In this document: positions 17,943-27,900 of the stretch, piece after piece
Numbering within the stretch: the stretch's first letter is position 1
Layout of the letters: each line of letters opens with the position of its first letter
NCBI GenBank assembly: GCA_019750465.1
Contig: JAIEOP010000344.1
Location: forward strand, 1-36,601
Direction: 5' to 3'
Origin: Acetobacteraceae bacterium
GTDB taxonomy: Bacteria > Pseudomonadota > Alphaproteobacteria > Acetobacterales > Acetobacteraceae
Length of the DNA: 36,601 bases
Program-made: the position numbers and the translations under genes
The notes under the pieces: generated by a model
What the model was told of the DNA's origin: nothing
The model's input: only the letters and a program-made list of their open reading frames with translations
Database searches by the model: none

Positions 17943-19118
17943 TCACGTCACGCCCAGCAGGTCGAGGGTCCGCCCCACCACCTTCGCCTCCGTGAAGCGT
18001 TCCAGCGCGCGCGCCCGGCCGGCCCCGCCCATCCGCGCCCGCAGCGCCGGATCGCCGGCGAGGCGCGACAGCGCCGCGGCCAGCGGCGCCACCTGCATCG
18101 GCGGCACGAGCAGCCCGGTCTCCTCCGGCACCACCATCTCCCGCGGGCCGCGGATGCTGGTGGAGACCACGGGCAGGCCGGTCAGCATCGCCTCGATGGC
18201 GCTCATCGGCAGGCCCTCGAAGTGGGAGGGCAGGCAGAAGGCATCCGCCGCGGCCAGCACGCGCGGCACGTCGTGGCGGTAGCCCAGCCGCACCAGCCGC
18301 CGGCCCAGCGCCTGCGCCGCGCGGTCGAAGTGCGGCCCCATCTCCTCGCCACGGTCGGTGGCCAGCCGCTCCCCCACCACCCAGAGCACGGCGTTCCCCG
18401 GCGTGGCCCGCATCGCCTCCAGCAGCTCCGGATAGCCCTTGTGGCGCACCAGGCGGGAGACGGCGACGATGACGCAATCCCCGTCCCGCGCGCCGAACTC
18501 GCCGCGCAGCGCCGCCCGGGCCGCCGCATCGGGGCGGAACACCGCCGGGTCGCGCCCGTTCAGCACCGCGGTCGCGCCCGGGTGGATGCCGAGGCGGCGC
18601 GCATCCGCGGCCTCCTCCTCGCTGACGGTGAGGAACACGTCGGTCATCCGCCCGCCGAGCCGTTCCATCGCAAGCGACAGGCTCCGTTGCCACCAGGGTC
18701 CCGGCTGGTTGAACAGGAAGCCATGGCAGGTATAGGCGATGCGCGGCGCGCCCATGCGCCGCGCCGCCAGCCGCGCGAGCAGGCCGCTGATCGGCATGTG
18801 GCCATGCACCAGGTCGAAGCGCTCCTCGCGGAACACGCGTTCCAGCGCGCGGTAGGCCCGCAGCTGCGCCATCGGGTTCATGCTGCGCGCCATGGGCACG
18901 GGGATGATCCGGAATCCCTCCGCCCGCGGCAGGTCCAGCAGCGGGCCCTCGGCACAGATCCCCACCACCTCGTGGCCACGGGCGCGCGCGCCGCGCATCA
19001 GCGGCACCAGGAAATGCCGCAGCGAGAAATCGACGTTGATGACTTCGGCGATCTTCAGGGCAGACCCGCCGTCAGCCCTCGCGCGGCGCCGCGTCGCCCG
19101 CATCGGATGCCGCCGCAT
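17943..19118 (-). CDS. GT4-family glycosyltransferase
   Basis: A GT-B-fold retaining glycosyltransferase of 391 residues (from the first ATG), with LKIAEVINVDFSLRHFLVP at the donor-fold start, HGHMPISGLLARL, VSRLVRHKGYPELLEAM in the linker and the nucleotide-sugar-binding EGLPMSAIEAM motif (E-x7-E, near residue 300). It has no signal peptide and should be cytoplasmic or membrane-peripheral, adding a sugar to a surface glycan or lipid. The true start is unclear: ATGs at 19118 and 19103 lie inside the heparinase gene and give an Arg-rich extension; the fold begins at a CTG-encoded Leu at 19058. It is the third gene after rpe and the heparinase-like gene, so a role in surface polysaccharide metabolism is a reasonable inference. 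Confidence 0.9.
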   Translation of the reverse strand: MRRHPMRATRRRARADGGSALKIAEVINVDFSLRHFLVPLMRGARARGHEVVGICAEGPLLDLPRAEGFRIIPVPMARSMNPMAQLRAYRALERVFREERFDLVHGHMPISGLLARLAARRMGAPRIAYTCHGFLFNQPGPWWQRSLSLAMERLGGRMTDVFLTVSEEEAADARRLGIHPGATAVLNGRDPAVFRPDAAARAALRGEFGARDGDCVIVAVSRLVRHKGYPELLEAMRATPGNAVLWVVGERLATDRGEEMGPHFDRAAQALGRRLVRLGYRHDVPRVLAAADAFCLPSHFEGLPMSAIEAMLTGLPVVSTSIRGPREMVVPEETGLLVPPMQVAPLAAALSRLAGDPALRARMGGAGRARALERFTEAKVVGRTLDLLGVT

Positions 19119-20826
19119 CGGCGGGCGACGCGACGGGCAGCGACGCCGCGGCGCGTGCCCCGCTGTCGCGCCCCGCGGCCGGGCCCGCAGGAATGCGGCC
19201 TATCGCCCATTGCACCGTGTCCGTGCCCGGCTCGGCGCTCAGCACCACCTGGCTGGTGCGCCTGGCCTCGCCAAGGCCGAGATAGATGCTCTCCTCCACG
19301 GCGACGCGGGCGCCGCTGGCGCGCAGCCGCCAGCCCTGGCCGGAGGGCAGGCGCAGCAGCACGCCCTCGCCGTCCTGCTGCGCGCTGGCGATGACGGCCG
19401 GGTGCAGGTGGAAGCGCACGGCGAAGCCGGGCGGGCGCCCCGGCGTCTGTTCCGTGGCCTCGATCATGTCCTCGCCGCGCAGGTCGTCGCCGGTGGGCGC
19501 CAGGTAGAGCCGGCGCCGGTGCACCGCGCCGAAGGGCCTGCGCCAGCCGTCATGCGTGGCGTCGAGCCACTGCGCGCCCTCGTTCTCATGCCGGTCGGCC
19601 TCGACGCGCTCGGGACGGCGGCCCAGACCCTCGTCGCGCAGCTCGGCGCTGTTGGTATCGGCCAGAACCAGGGTCGAATGCGCAGCCGTGGCGCGCAGCG
19701 CGTCGCGCCACTCGCCCTGGCCGGCCGGGGCCGCACCGCAATTCACGATCATCCGGTCGCGGCCGATCGACATCTCGAAGGACAGCGTCCCGGCGTGGGA
19801 GAGCCGGTCCGCGCCGCGCGGCAGGCCGGAGGCAACGTCGCGCGCCCGCCCCACGGGCGGCGCTCCGGCGTCGCAGATCACCAGCGTGCGCCCGGCCTGC
19901 ATGCGCTGGAAGCCGGTCTCCTCCAGCAGCATCGGCGCCCGGCCGCGGGCCTGGCCCTGGGTCAGCACCAGGTCGACCAGCGCCGCGCCCTCCTCGCGCG
20001 AGCCGTTGAACAGCGCGAGCGCGCCGTCGCCGTGGCGGAACAGGCGCAGCGCCTGGCCGGCCCGCTCCAGCGCCGCGGACAGCTCCGCCGGCGCGTTCAC
20101 GTTCACCCCGTGCAGCAGGTTGCGGATCTCGATCAGGTCCTGCAGCGCCAGCAGGAGCTGTCCGGGTGAGCGTTCCACATGCCCGCCATCGGGGTGGAAT
20201 TGCCGCTGCAGCTCGCCCGGAAGGAAGCGCAGCGCGCGCTGCAGCCAGGCATCCTCCTCCAGGGCCACGGCGGCGGCCAGCGCGCCCTTCAGCGTCACCA
20301 GTGCGCCGCGGTGCAGCGCCTCTGCCGGCAGGGAGGAGACGACGCCGCGGGCATCCTGCGCGAGGCGGATCAGCAGGCGCTTGCGGAACCCGTCCTCCGC
20401 CGTGGCCGCCAGGAAGTCCCAATGGCCAAGCCAGGCGGAGATGCGGGCCGCGGCGATCTCCGGCGCCTGGCCGAGATCGGCGTCGCCGCCCCCCTCCAGC
20501 CAATCCTCGGCGAGGTCACGGGCACGCAGCCGCGCCGCATCGGTGCCGAGCGCCCGCAGGTCGCGCAGCCAGGCGAAGCCGTGCGCGGCGGCACGCCACG
20601 CCACCGGCCCATCCTGCGGAGCCCAGCCGGTGCCGGTGGTGCCCTCGCCGGCCGGCTCGAGCCGGCGGACGGTGCCGGCGACCTCGAACTCCCCCCGCAG
20701 CAGCCGCGCGCCACGGCTGGCGTCGCCCGGCCAGAGGTCACGGAAGGCGCGGGCCGGCGCCTCCGGCACCTTCACGGGCTTGAGGCCGGAGAGCAGGCGG
20801 CGGGTGCTGCGCAGGATGTCGCGCAT
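19072..20826 (-). CDS. Heparinase II/III family protein
   Basis: A 584-residue protein with an N-terminal alpha/alpha-toroid (GFAWLRDLRALG, PEIAAARISAWLGHWDF), the conserved FHPDGGHVERSPGQ segment that carries the catalytic-type His/Glu/Arg residues of polysaccharide lyases, and a C-terminal beta-sandwich heparinase domain (SHAGTLSFEMSIGRDRMIVNCGA, AAHSTLVLADTNSAELRDEG, RRRLYLAPTGDDLRGED). No signal peptide is evident, as usual for alphaproteobacterial members found beside rpe and purH, whose substrate is unknown. An Ala/Pro-rich tail follows the fold. Its ATG overlaps the rpe stop by one base (TGATG), and its end overlaps the glycosyltransferase gene. Confidence 0.9.
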   Translation of the reverse strand: MRDILRSTRRLLSGLKPVKVPEAPARAFRDLWPGDASRGARLLRGEFEVAGTVRRLEPAGEGTTGTGWAPQDGPVAWRAAAHGFAWLRDLRALGTDAARLRARDLAEDWLEGGGDADLGQAPEIAAARISAWLGHWDFLAATAEDGFRKRLLIRLAQDARGVVSSLPAEALHRGALVTLKGALAAAVALEEDAWLQRALRFLPGELQRQFHPDGGHVERSPGQLLLALQDLIEIRNLLHGVNVNAPAELSAALERAGQALRLFRHGDGALALFNGSREEGAALVDLVLTQGQARGRAPMLLEETGFQRMQAGRTLVICDAGAPPVGRARDVASGLPRGADRLSHAGTLSFEMSIGRDRMIVNCGAAPAGQGEWRDALRATAAHSTLVLADTNSAELRDEGLGRRPERVEADRHENEGAQWLDATHDGWRRPFGAVHRRRLYLAPTGDDLRGEDMIEATEQTPGRPPGFAVRFHLHPAVIASAQQDGEGVLLRLPSGQGWRLRASGARVAVEESIYLGLGEARRTSQVVLSAEPGTDTVQWAIGRIPAGPAAGRDSGARAAASLPVASPADAAASDAGDAAPREG

Positions 20827-21512
20827 CAGCGGGCCGGGCCTCCGCGCAGCGCGGCGATGGCCCGGGCGTAGTCCGGCGCGCCGAAGACGGCGGTGCCGGC
20901 CACCAGCACATCGGCGCCCGCCGCGATGCAGCGCGGCGCGGTGGCGGGCGTGATGCCGCCATCGACCTGCAACGCGATGGCGCGGCCCGATTCATCGATC
21001 ATGCGCCGGAGCGTGGCGATCTTCGCCAACTGCCCATCGAGGAAGGACTGCCCGCCGAATCCCGGGTTCACCGCCATCACGAGAAGCAGGTCGCAGAGAT
21101 CGAGGACATTCTCCACCGCGGAGACGGGCGTGGCCGGATTCAACACCACTCCGGCCTGCTTGCCCATGCCCCGGATGGTCTGCAACGAGCGGTGCAGGTG
21201 CGGACCCGCTTCCGGGTGCAGCGAGATCAGGTCCGCCCCGGCCTCGGCGAAGGCGGCGAGGTAGGGATCGGCGGGGGCGATCATCAGGTGGACGTCGAAG
21301 GGCAGCCCGCTGTGGGGCCGCAGGCCGCGCACCAGCCCGGGGCCGAAGCTGATGTTGGGCACGAAATGCCCGTCCATGATGTCGAGATGCAGCCAGTCCG
21401 CGCCCGCGGCCTCGATGGCACGCACCTCCTCCCCCAGTCGCGCGACGTCGGCGGCCAGGAGGGACGGCGCGATGCGGACGGCAGGCGGCGGGGTGGGACT
21501 CGCGGCAGGCAT
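20826..21512 (-). CDS. rpe: Ribulose-phosphate 3-epimerase
   Basis: Interconverts ribulose 5-phosphate and xylulose 5-phosphate in the pentose phosphate and Calvin pathways. The TIM-barrel protein has 228 residues from the ATG at 21512: APSLLAAD (15-22), the metal-binding HLDIMDGHFVPN (42-53), DVHLMIAPADPY, the VMAVNPGFGGQSF loop and QVDGGITPATAP with the second catalytic Asp, then the phosphate-binding GADVLVAGTAVFG. The frame is open to an ATG at 21584, but that region is low-complexity and rejected as start. It heads the rpe-heparinase-glycosyltransferase operon. Confidence 0.97.
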   Translation of the reverse strand: MPAASPTPPPAVRIAPSLLAADVARLGEEVRAIEAAGADWLHLDIMDGHFVPNISFGPGLVRGLRPHSGLPFDVHLMIAPADPYLAAFAEAGADLISLHPEAGPHLHRSLQTIRGMGKQAGVVLNPATPVSAVENVLDLCDLLLVMAVNPGFGGQSFLDGQLAKIATLRRMIDESGRAIALQVDGGITPATAPRCIAAGADVLVAGTAVFGAPDYARAIAALRGGPAR

Positions 21513-21577
21513 CCGCGCGGTTCTAGCGAGGGGGGAGGGGGTGGGGAAGGCGGCAAGGCCGGGCACCGGCGGCATAC

Positions 21578-21593
21578 GATGCAAATTCGCATC
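21578..21593. repeat. AT-rich imperfect palindrome between rpe and the helicase gene
   Basis: GATGCAAATTCGCATC is palindromic at 14 of 16 positions and sits in the 93-base gap that separates the helicase stop from the rpe start. It is the most AT-rich spot nearby. It may end the defence-like transcript or act as an operator or promoter element for rpe; no good -35/-10 pair is evident. Confidence 0.35.
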
Positions 21594-21605
21594 AATAGGG
21601 CCCCG

Positions 21606-24600
21606 TCACGTGCCGCAGGCCGCTTCCAGCGCCAACCAGCAGACCAGCCGCACCTCCTCCGGCAGGATCGGCGGCAGCGGCGCCGGCGGCTCGAAGCGAT
21701 CCAGGCCGGTGGCCAGGACCCAGGCCACCAGGCGCCGGCTGCGCTCCGAGGGGCGGCCGCTGCGGTCCCGGAATTGCTCGCGCAGCAGTGTCTCCTCCCG
21801 GCGCGGCCAGGGTGCCTCCAGGACGTCCAGGACCTTCGCCAGCACTGCCCCGTCCAGGTCGCGCGGCGGATGCGCCCGCAGGAAGGCGGCGACCTGGCGG
21901 TTCAGCGGGCGCACCGGCGGCTGCAGGTTGGCGGGATCGGACAGGTCGTCCCATTCCGCCAGGATGTCCGCACGCGCCCGGTCCCAGTACCCGAAGATGG
22001 CGTCGCCCAGCGGCGCGGGCATGGCGCGTGGCATCCGCTCGGTGCAGTCGCCGAGGCGCAGGCAGGTGCCGATCTCGCGCTCGATGCCGCCCTGTGCGGA
22101 TGGTTGCCAGTCCGGGCCCGCGGGGACGAAGCGCAGGAAGCTGCGCCGCGTGTCCGTCAGCGCGACCTCGGCGCAGAACAGCACGCCCGACCGCGTGCCG
22201 CGGCGCATGCCGCTGCCGGCGCCGCCGGGCAGGCCGGTGATCGGGGTCCTGTCGGCATCGAGCGCGGCGCGCAGCCGCTGGCGGTACTCCTCCCCGGTCT
22301 GCGCCGCGCCCTCGGTGCCGCAGCGCTCGAACAGCGAGCCGTCGCCGCGCGCCAGCCGCTCGATCTCGGCGCGGGATTCGGCGAAGACCTGGGCGCCGGA
22401 CTCCGCCCCCTGCACCGGCGAGGTCGCCACGCCGATGCTCTTCGCCGCCTGGGTCAGCTTGCGCAGGATCCGCGCCTCCAGCGCCAGCAGCGCATCCAGG
22501 CGGTCGGCCGGGAAGACGGTGCGCAGGAAGACGCGCGGATGCGGGCTGCCGATGCGGTCGATGCGGCCGTGCCGCTGCACCAGCCGCATCGGGTTCCAGG
22601 GCAGGTCGTAGTTGATGATGTGGCGGCACTGCTGGAGGTTCATGCCCTCGGCCAGCACGTCGGTGCTGAGCAGCAGGTCGAAGCGGTCCGCCTGCCCCGG
22701 CGGCGGGTCGCTCGATTCGGGCGCAAAGCCCCAGACGGCCTCGCTGCGGCTCGCCTCCTCGCCCTCGACGCCGCCGCCGGCGACCGCGGCGATGCGGCCG
22801 CGCCAGGCGCCGAGGCGCGGATCGGCGGCGATCCGCCCGGCCAGCGCGCCGCGCAGCCAGGCCACGGTGTCGGCGAAGGAGGAGAAGACGATCACCTTGC
22901 GGTTGCGCCGCTCCTCCGCGGCGGTGGCGGCATCCTCGCGCGCCTCGGCGGCGATGCGGGCCAGCTCCTCCACCACGGCATCGAGCTTCGGGTCCGCCGC
23001 GTCGCGCGTGGTGCCGAGGCGCGCCGCAAGGCCGTGCAGGATGTCGCGGTCCCGCGCCACCGCGGCCCGCAGCGCCGGCACGTCGTAGGCCGCCGCATCC
23101 TGCGTGCCGCCGCCACCATCCAGCAGCGCCTCGAAGGCCTCCTCGTCGGCCGCGACCTCGCGCAGCAGGTCGCTTCCGATGACCCTGCCGCGCTCCAGCG
23201 CCGCGAGGAACAGGTCATGCTCGCGCACCATGCGATCGAGGCTGAGCCGGAAGGCATGGGCGGAGGACTCGAACCGCTTCAGCAGGCCGGAGCGCAGCAG
23301 GCCCGCAGTGGTCTCCGCCACCTCCTCCCGGTCCTCGTCCATGTCGTGCCGCCACGCGTCCGGCGCGTAGCGCGCGAAGGCCACGGGCGTCCGGCCGTTC
23401 AGCGGATCCAGCGCGTCGGCGACGGCATCGAACAGCCCGGGCGCCGCGCCCTCCAGACCGTAGCGCACGGTAATCGGCACCGCCTTCGGGAACAGGATCG
23501 GCCGCAGCACGCCATCCGGGCCGCGGATGGTGTCGCCCGCATAGTGCCGCTTCACGAAGGCCCGGGTGCGCTTCACCGTGATCGCGTCGATCACCGGGTA
23601 GAGCAGGTCCGGGCTGAGGTTCGCCGGGTCCTGCGCGGCGGCCTGGCGGAACCGCTCGCGGATGTGGACGATGCCCTTCGGCGCCAGCGCGCCGTCATGG
23701 CGCAGGAAGAACAGCATCAGGTGGTAGAGATCCCAGAGGCTGTTGTTCACCGGCGTCGCGGTGAGCAGCACCACCCCCTTGCGCGGCCCGGCGAGCAGCC
23801 GGCGCAGCACGTCGGCGCGGCTGGATGCGTCCGGGTTGCGGTAGTTGTGCGCCTCATCGACCACCACCAGCGCATAGTCGTCGATGTCGTGCTGCAGCAC
23901 CGCGCGCGTGGCGCCCGGCCGCCGCTCCGGATGGTGGAACTGCCGGTCGCCCGCGAGCCCATCGAAGGAGACCATCTCCACGCGGCGCGAGATGTCGTGC
24001 TCGGCCAGGAAGCGCTTCCAGGTGGTGTCGCGCAGCGCCGCGGGACAGACCAGCAGCGCGCGCTGCCGGTTGCGCGCCGTCGCCTGCAGGATCTCGCCGG
24101 CGATGAAGGTCTTGCCGAGCCCGACCTCGTCCGCGACGATCACGCCGCCATGGTCGCGCAGGATGCGCTGCGCGCGCCAGACGCCGTGGCGCTGGAATTC
24201 GGTCAGGCCGATCTCGCCCGCCTCGCGCTGCTCCCCGTCCAGCTCCTCGCCGTAGAGCTGGAACAGCATGCGCAGGAATACCAGCCAGGGCGGGAACTCC
24301 GCCTCCGGCTCCTCGAGGATGGAAGCGAGGTCGTAGGGCTCCGCCGCCTCCCACAACGCGTCGAACCAGGCGCGCGCCTGGGCGAAGACATGGGCCTCGC
24401 CATGGGCGAGGTTCAGCGTGGGCGCCGTGGTCAGCCCCGGCATTGTCAGGTTGGAGGTGCCGAGGACGATCGCCGGATCCCAGCCATCCAGCAGCATCGC
24501 CTTCGCATGCAGGAAGGCGTCCGTCAGGCGCCGCGTCTGCAGCCGGCCGCCGCGCAGCATGCGGGCGGTGGCGCGCAGTTGCGCGCGGCCCTCGGGGGTG

Positions 24601-24977
24601 AAGGCCTGGCGGTCGCGCACGCGGCGCAGCCCTGCTTCCAGCAGCGCCAGGCTTTTGGCGACCTCGCGCCGTTCGAAGGCAGCGGGCGGCGGGTCACCGG
24701 GGCGGGGCGGCGCGCGCCGGGCCTCCGGTTCCGGCTCGGCGCCGAGCAGCAGGCGCACCCCCGCCGCCTGATCCAGCTGCGGCGCCAGGGCGGCGAGGCC
24801 GGCGGGGCTGACGAAGCCGGTGGCGATGGCGATCTCCGCCAGCGCGGGCGTGGAGTCCGCAAGGCCCGGCATGGCAGTGGCGGGCGCCGTCGGGACCAGT
24901 GCGCGCAGCGCGGCGAGCAGGGTGTTGCCGTCCCGGTTGGTGACGAGGCCGGGCTTGTCCCGATCGGATCCGCTCAC
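21606..24977 (-). CDS. PLD (HKD) nuclease-like domain fused to SNF2-family helicase
   Basis: A 1123-residue fusion. Residues 1-200 hold a phospholipase D-type domain with one complete HKD motif: His157, Lys159, Asp164, then GTSN (173-176), the catalytic signature shared with nucleases such as BfiI and DISARM DrmC. Residues about 255-420 are a SNF2/superfamily-2 motor: DEVGLGKT (283-290), VVVDEAHN (DEAH 374-377), TATPVNN (406-412). The second RecA lobe has VIVFSSFADT (about 695-704), STDVLAEGMNLQ (771-782) and the arginine-finger motif QRHGRIDRIG (801-810). A C-terminal extension of about 300 residues has no motif I know. The GTG start forms a GTGA overlap with the methyltransferase stop. Family knowledge suggests DNA translocation plus cleavage in phage defence; the role is inferred. 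Confidence 0.9.
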   Translation of the reverse strand: MSGSDRDKPGLVTNRDGNTLLAALRALVPTAPATAMPGLADSTPALAEIAIATGFVSPAGLAALAPQLDQAAGVRLLLGAEPEPEARRAPPRPGDPPPAAFERREVAKSLALLEAGLRRVRDRQAFTPEGRAQLRATARMLRGGRLQTRRLTDAFLHAKAMLLDGWDPAIVLGTSNLTMPGLTTAPTLNLAHGEAHVFAQARAWFDALWEAAEPYDLASILEEPEAEFPPWLVFLRMLFQLYGEELDGEQREAGEIGLTEFQRHGVWRAQRILRDHGGVIVADEVGLGKTFIAGEILQATARNRQRALLVCPAALRDTTWKRFLAEHDISRRVEMVSFDGLAGDRQFHHPERRPGATRAVLQHDIDDYALVVVDEAHNYRNPDASSRADVLRRLLAGPRKGVVLLTATPVNNSLWDLYHLMLFFLRHDGALAPKGIVHIRERFRQAAAQDPANLSPDLLYPVIDAITVKRTRAFVKRHYAGDTIRGPDGVLRPILFPKAVPITVRYGLEGAAPGLFDAVADALDPLNGRTPVAFARYAPDAWRHDMDEDREEVAETTAGLLRSGLLKRFESSAHAFRLSLDRMVREHDLFLAALERGRVIGSDLLREVAADEEAFEALLDGGGGTQDAAAYDVPALRAAVARDRDILHGLAARLGTTRDAADPKLDAVVEELARIAAEAREDAATAAEERRNRKVIVFSSFADTVAWLRGALAGRIAADPRLGAWRGRIAAVAGGGVEGEEASRSEAVWGFAPESSDPPPGQADRFDLLLSTDVLAEGMNLQQCRHIINYDLPWNPMRLVQRHGRIDRIGSPHPRVFLRTVFPADRLDALLALEARILRKLTQAAKSIGVATSPVQGAESGAQVFAESRAEIERLARGDGSLFERCGTEGAAQTGEEYRQRLRAALDADRTPITGLPGGAGSGMRRGTRSGVLFCAEVALTDTRRSFLRFVPAGPDWQPSAQGGIEREIGTCLRLGDCTERMPRAMPAPLGDAIFGYWDRARADILAEWDDLSDPANLQPPVRPLNRQVAAFLRAHPPRDLDGAVLAKVLDVLEAPWPRREETLLREQFRDRSGRPSERSRRLVAWVLATGLDRFEPPAPLPPILPEEVRLVCWLALEAACGT

Positions 24978-27900
24978 GCCAGCCCCCGCAGGATCGCCAG
25001 CGTGCGGTCGCGGCGCGCCGCCCAGGCCTGGCGCTCCGGCTCGCGCGGCCATTCGTGGAAGGTGTCGAAGACATGGGCGAGCTGGTCGGGCGTGAGCCCG
25101 TAGAGACGCGCGACCACCGCATCCAGCTCCTCGATCATCGCCCCTTTCGTGGCGGTGTCGAGCGGCCCGTGCGCGACGCCGATCGCGGCAGCCCAGTCGG
25201 CGAAGCGGTCATCGGGCGCGCCGAGGCGGCCGGCGAGAGCGACGGCGCGCGCGGCGAGCCCGCTCGAAGGCTCCGCGGCCGGCACCGGCAGGGCATTGAA
25301 GGCGGCCTCCTCGACATGCGTCTCGACGAAGCGACGCATCCACCAGTCGGCGACGAGGCTGGACAGCACGCCGAGCAGGAAGGCTTCGTGCGCCGGTGGC
25401 CGCTGCGGATCGAGCCAGAGCAGCCAGGGGGCCGACTGCACCATGATGCGGTTCGCTGGAACCAGCGCTGCGATCAGCGTGCGCGTGTTGGTGCGGTTGG
25501 TGATGTCACGATAGGCGATGCGCGGCCGCAGGCAGGGATGCGTCCGCGGGTCGTCGCGCCAGCGCCGCGGCATCTCGCCGTAGGGCGAGCCGGTCGGCGA
25601 TGCCGCGCGCTTGCGCTGCACGCGTTCCAGCGCCGCTGCGCCGTCGGCCATCGCGTAGTAGGTGCCGGTGTCCGGCGTCCAGAGATCGAAGCTGTCGCCG
25701 CCATAGACCGGCCAGAGGCCGGGCGCGTCCGGCTTCGCGGCATGGATGTCCTTGTCGCGCGTGGTTTCCACATCGGCATAGACGCGCCGCACCTTCAGCA
25801 CGGGGTGCGCGGCGATGCGCGGCGCGCGCATCATCGCCTCCATCACCGCCACGGACAGCGCGGCAGGCGCGGTGGGGAGGGTGGGCTGCACCAGCCCCGC
25901 GCTGTAGGCGCGCAGCCAGGGCGCGGGACGCTCCACGACATCGGCCGGATCGTGCGCGGCGAAGCGCGACGGGTCGTGGAACTCCGGACGCAGCGCATAG
26001 ATGCAGCCGTCATGGCCGGGCGTGCCCGCTGCGGCCCCCACAAGCGCGATGAGCTTGCGTCCGTCCACCCCCTCGAACACCCACTCCCCGCGGTTGGTCA
26101 GCATCTGCACGTCCACCCGGCGCGCCATCAGGTCCAGCGCCGCGCGGACCGGGCCATTGCCCTTCACCTTGAAGGCCTCGCCCGGCAGCACCACGCCGAA
26201 ATGCCCGCCATCCTGCGTGACGAGCTGCGTGAACCGCCCCAGGAAGGCGCGGAAGAGATCCGGATGCCCGGTGTTCATCCCGGGCAGCGCGCGCACGCCG
26301 TTCCGCATCGCCTCGCCTGCCTCGCGCTCCTTCGCCTCCAGGGCGACGAGATCGGGGCGGTCGCGCGTGAGCTTGCGCAGCGCCGCATCCCGCTCCGCCG
26401 TTGACTTGACGCCGCGCAGGCCGGGGAAGTGGCGCGCCCAGAACTCGTCCCGCTCGCTGCGCAGCTTCTCCCACGGCGGATTCCCGAGGATCACGTCGAA
26501 GCCCGGCCGCCGCCGCAGGAACACCTCCGGAAACGCCACCGGGAAATGCAGCGCGTCCAGCCCCGCCAGCGCGTCGCGCGCCGCGCGCAACGCCTTGTGG
26601 CCCCCGATGCGCGCCTGCTCCTTCGGCCAGGTCTCGAACTGGAATCGCACGCGCTCGGGCGCCACCTGCTGCCCCACCACGATGTCGCACAGCGCCCGTG
26701 TCGGCCCCAGCGCGGCCTGCGCCTCGCGCATCGCCTCGCGTGCCCGTTCCACATCGGCGATCGTCGTGTCCATCAGCCGCGCGCGCCGGCGCAGCGGCGC
26801 TTCCGCCGCACCCAGCAGGCTCCGCGCATCCACCGGGAACAGCGCCATGCCGGCGCCGGCGAATTTCGCCTCCAGCTCCCGCACCGTCGCCACGCCGACC
26901 AGCGCGTTGCCCTGCACGAGGTGGTTGTCCAGCAGCGCCAGCGGCAGGCCCGGGACGAAGCTGTGCACCCAGAGCGACAGCCGCGCGAGATCGACCGCCA
27001 GCGGGTTCAGGTCCACGCCGTACAGGCAGCGCAGCGCGATCTGCCGGCGCAGCAGCGCGTCGCGGTCGATCCGCACGGTCTCCGCAAGCGCGCCCAGCGC
27101 GCCGGTCGCCGCCGCCCGCAGCGCGGCCAGCTCCGCCTCCACGCCCGGCAGCGGGCGCGCCACCAGCATGGCGGCCAGCGCCTGCTCCACCCGGTCCATC
27201 GCCGCGACCAGGAAGTGCCCGCTGCCCATGGCGATGTCGGCGATGCGAATGTCGAAGAAGGCCTCGGCGGCCTCCGTATCCTCCAGCGCGGCGATGCGCG
27301 CGCGGTGCGCCGCCAGCGCCGGGTCCAGCGCCGCATCCAGCAGGTGGTCCACCGCGAAGCCCGGCGTGAAGTAGCTGCCGGAGGATTTGCGCGCGCCGGA
27401 GCGGTTGTGCAGGTAGGTCGCACCGGCCGGGATCGCCACCGCCTCGCCCGCGCGCGCGGGCACATAGACCTCCTCCTTGCCCTGCCGGCGCAACGCCAGA
27501 TCGGTTTCCGCCAGGGCCAGCTCGGATTCCAGCAGCCCCTCGTAGATCGTGCCGAACTCGCGCACGCGCAAGCTGCGGAAGTCGACCGGGCCGGCGCTCG
27601 GCGCGGCCAGGTCGCGCGTGCCGTCCAGCAGCAGCGCCTCCAGCGCCGGCACGAACACCGCGTCCGGCAGCGCGATGCCCGCCAGCGCGGCGCCGGCGGC
27701 GGAGATCGCGGGATCGGTCTCGAACAGCCGCCCGCCATAGGCCGGCACGCCCCAGGCCGCGTTGCCGTCCCGCACCGCGTCGAACAGCAGCGACACCTCC
27801 CGCCAGGCGGCGTCGGCCGGGCCGATCCCGGCGCCGCCGTCGTGCATGCGTTGCGCCCGTGTCTTCAGCGCCCGGTCGCGGTAGCTGTCGTTGGTCGCAT

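Noticed and set aside
21607-21614. CACGTG core near the helicase stop as a third parS site
   Set aside because: The flanks (GTCACGTGCC) lack the TTC/GAA arms that ParB needs.
21192-25103. 1303-codon open frame on the plus strand across rpe and the PLD-helicase gene
   Set aside because: It is antisense to genes with clear motifs, has biased composition (Arg/Ala/Gly/Gln/His) and no recognisable domain.
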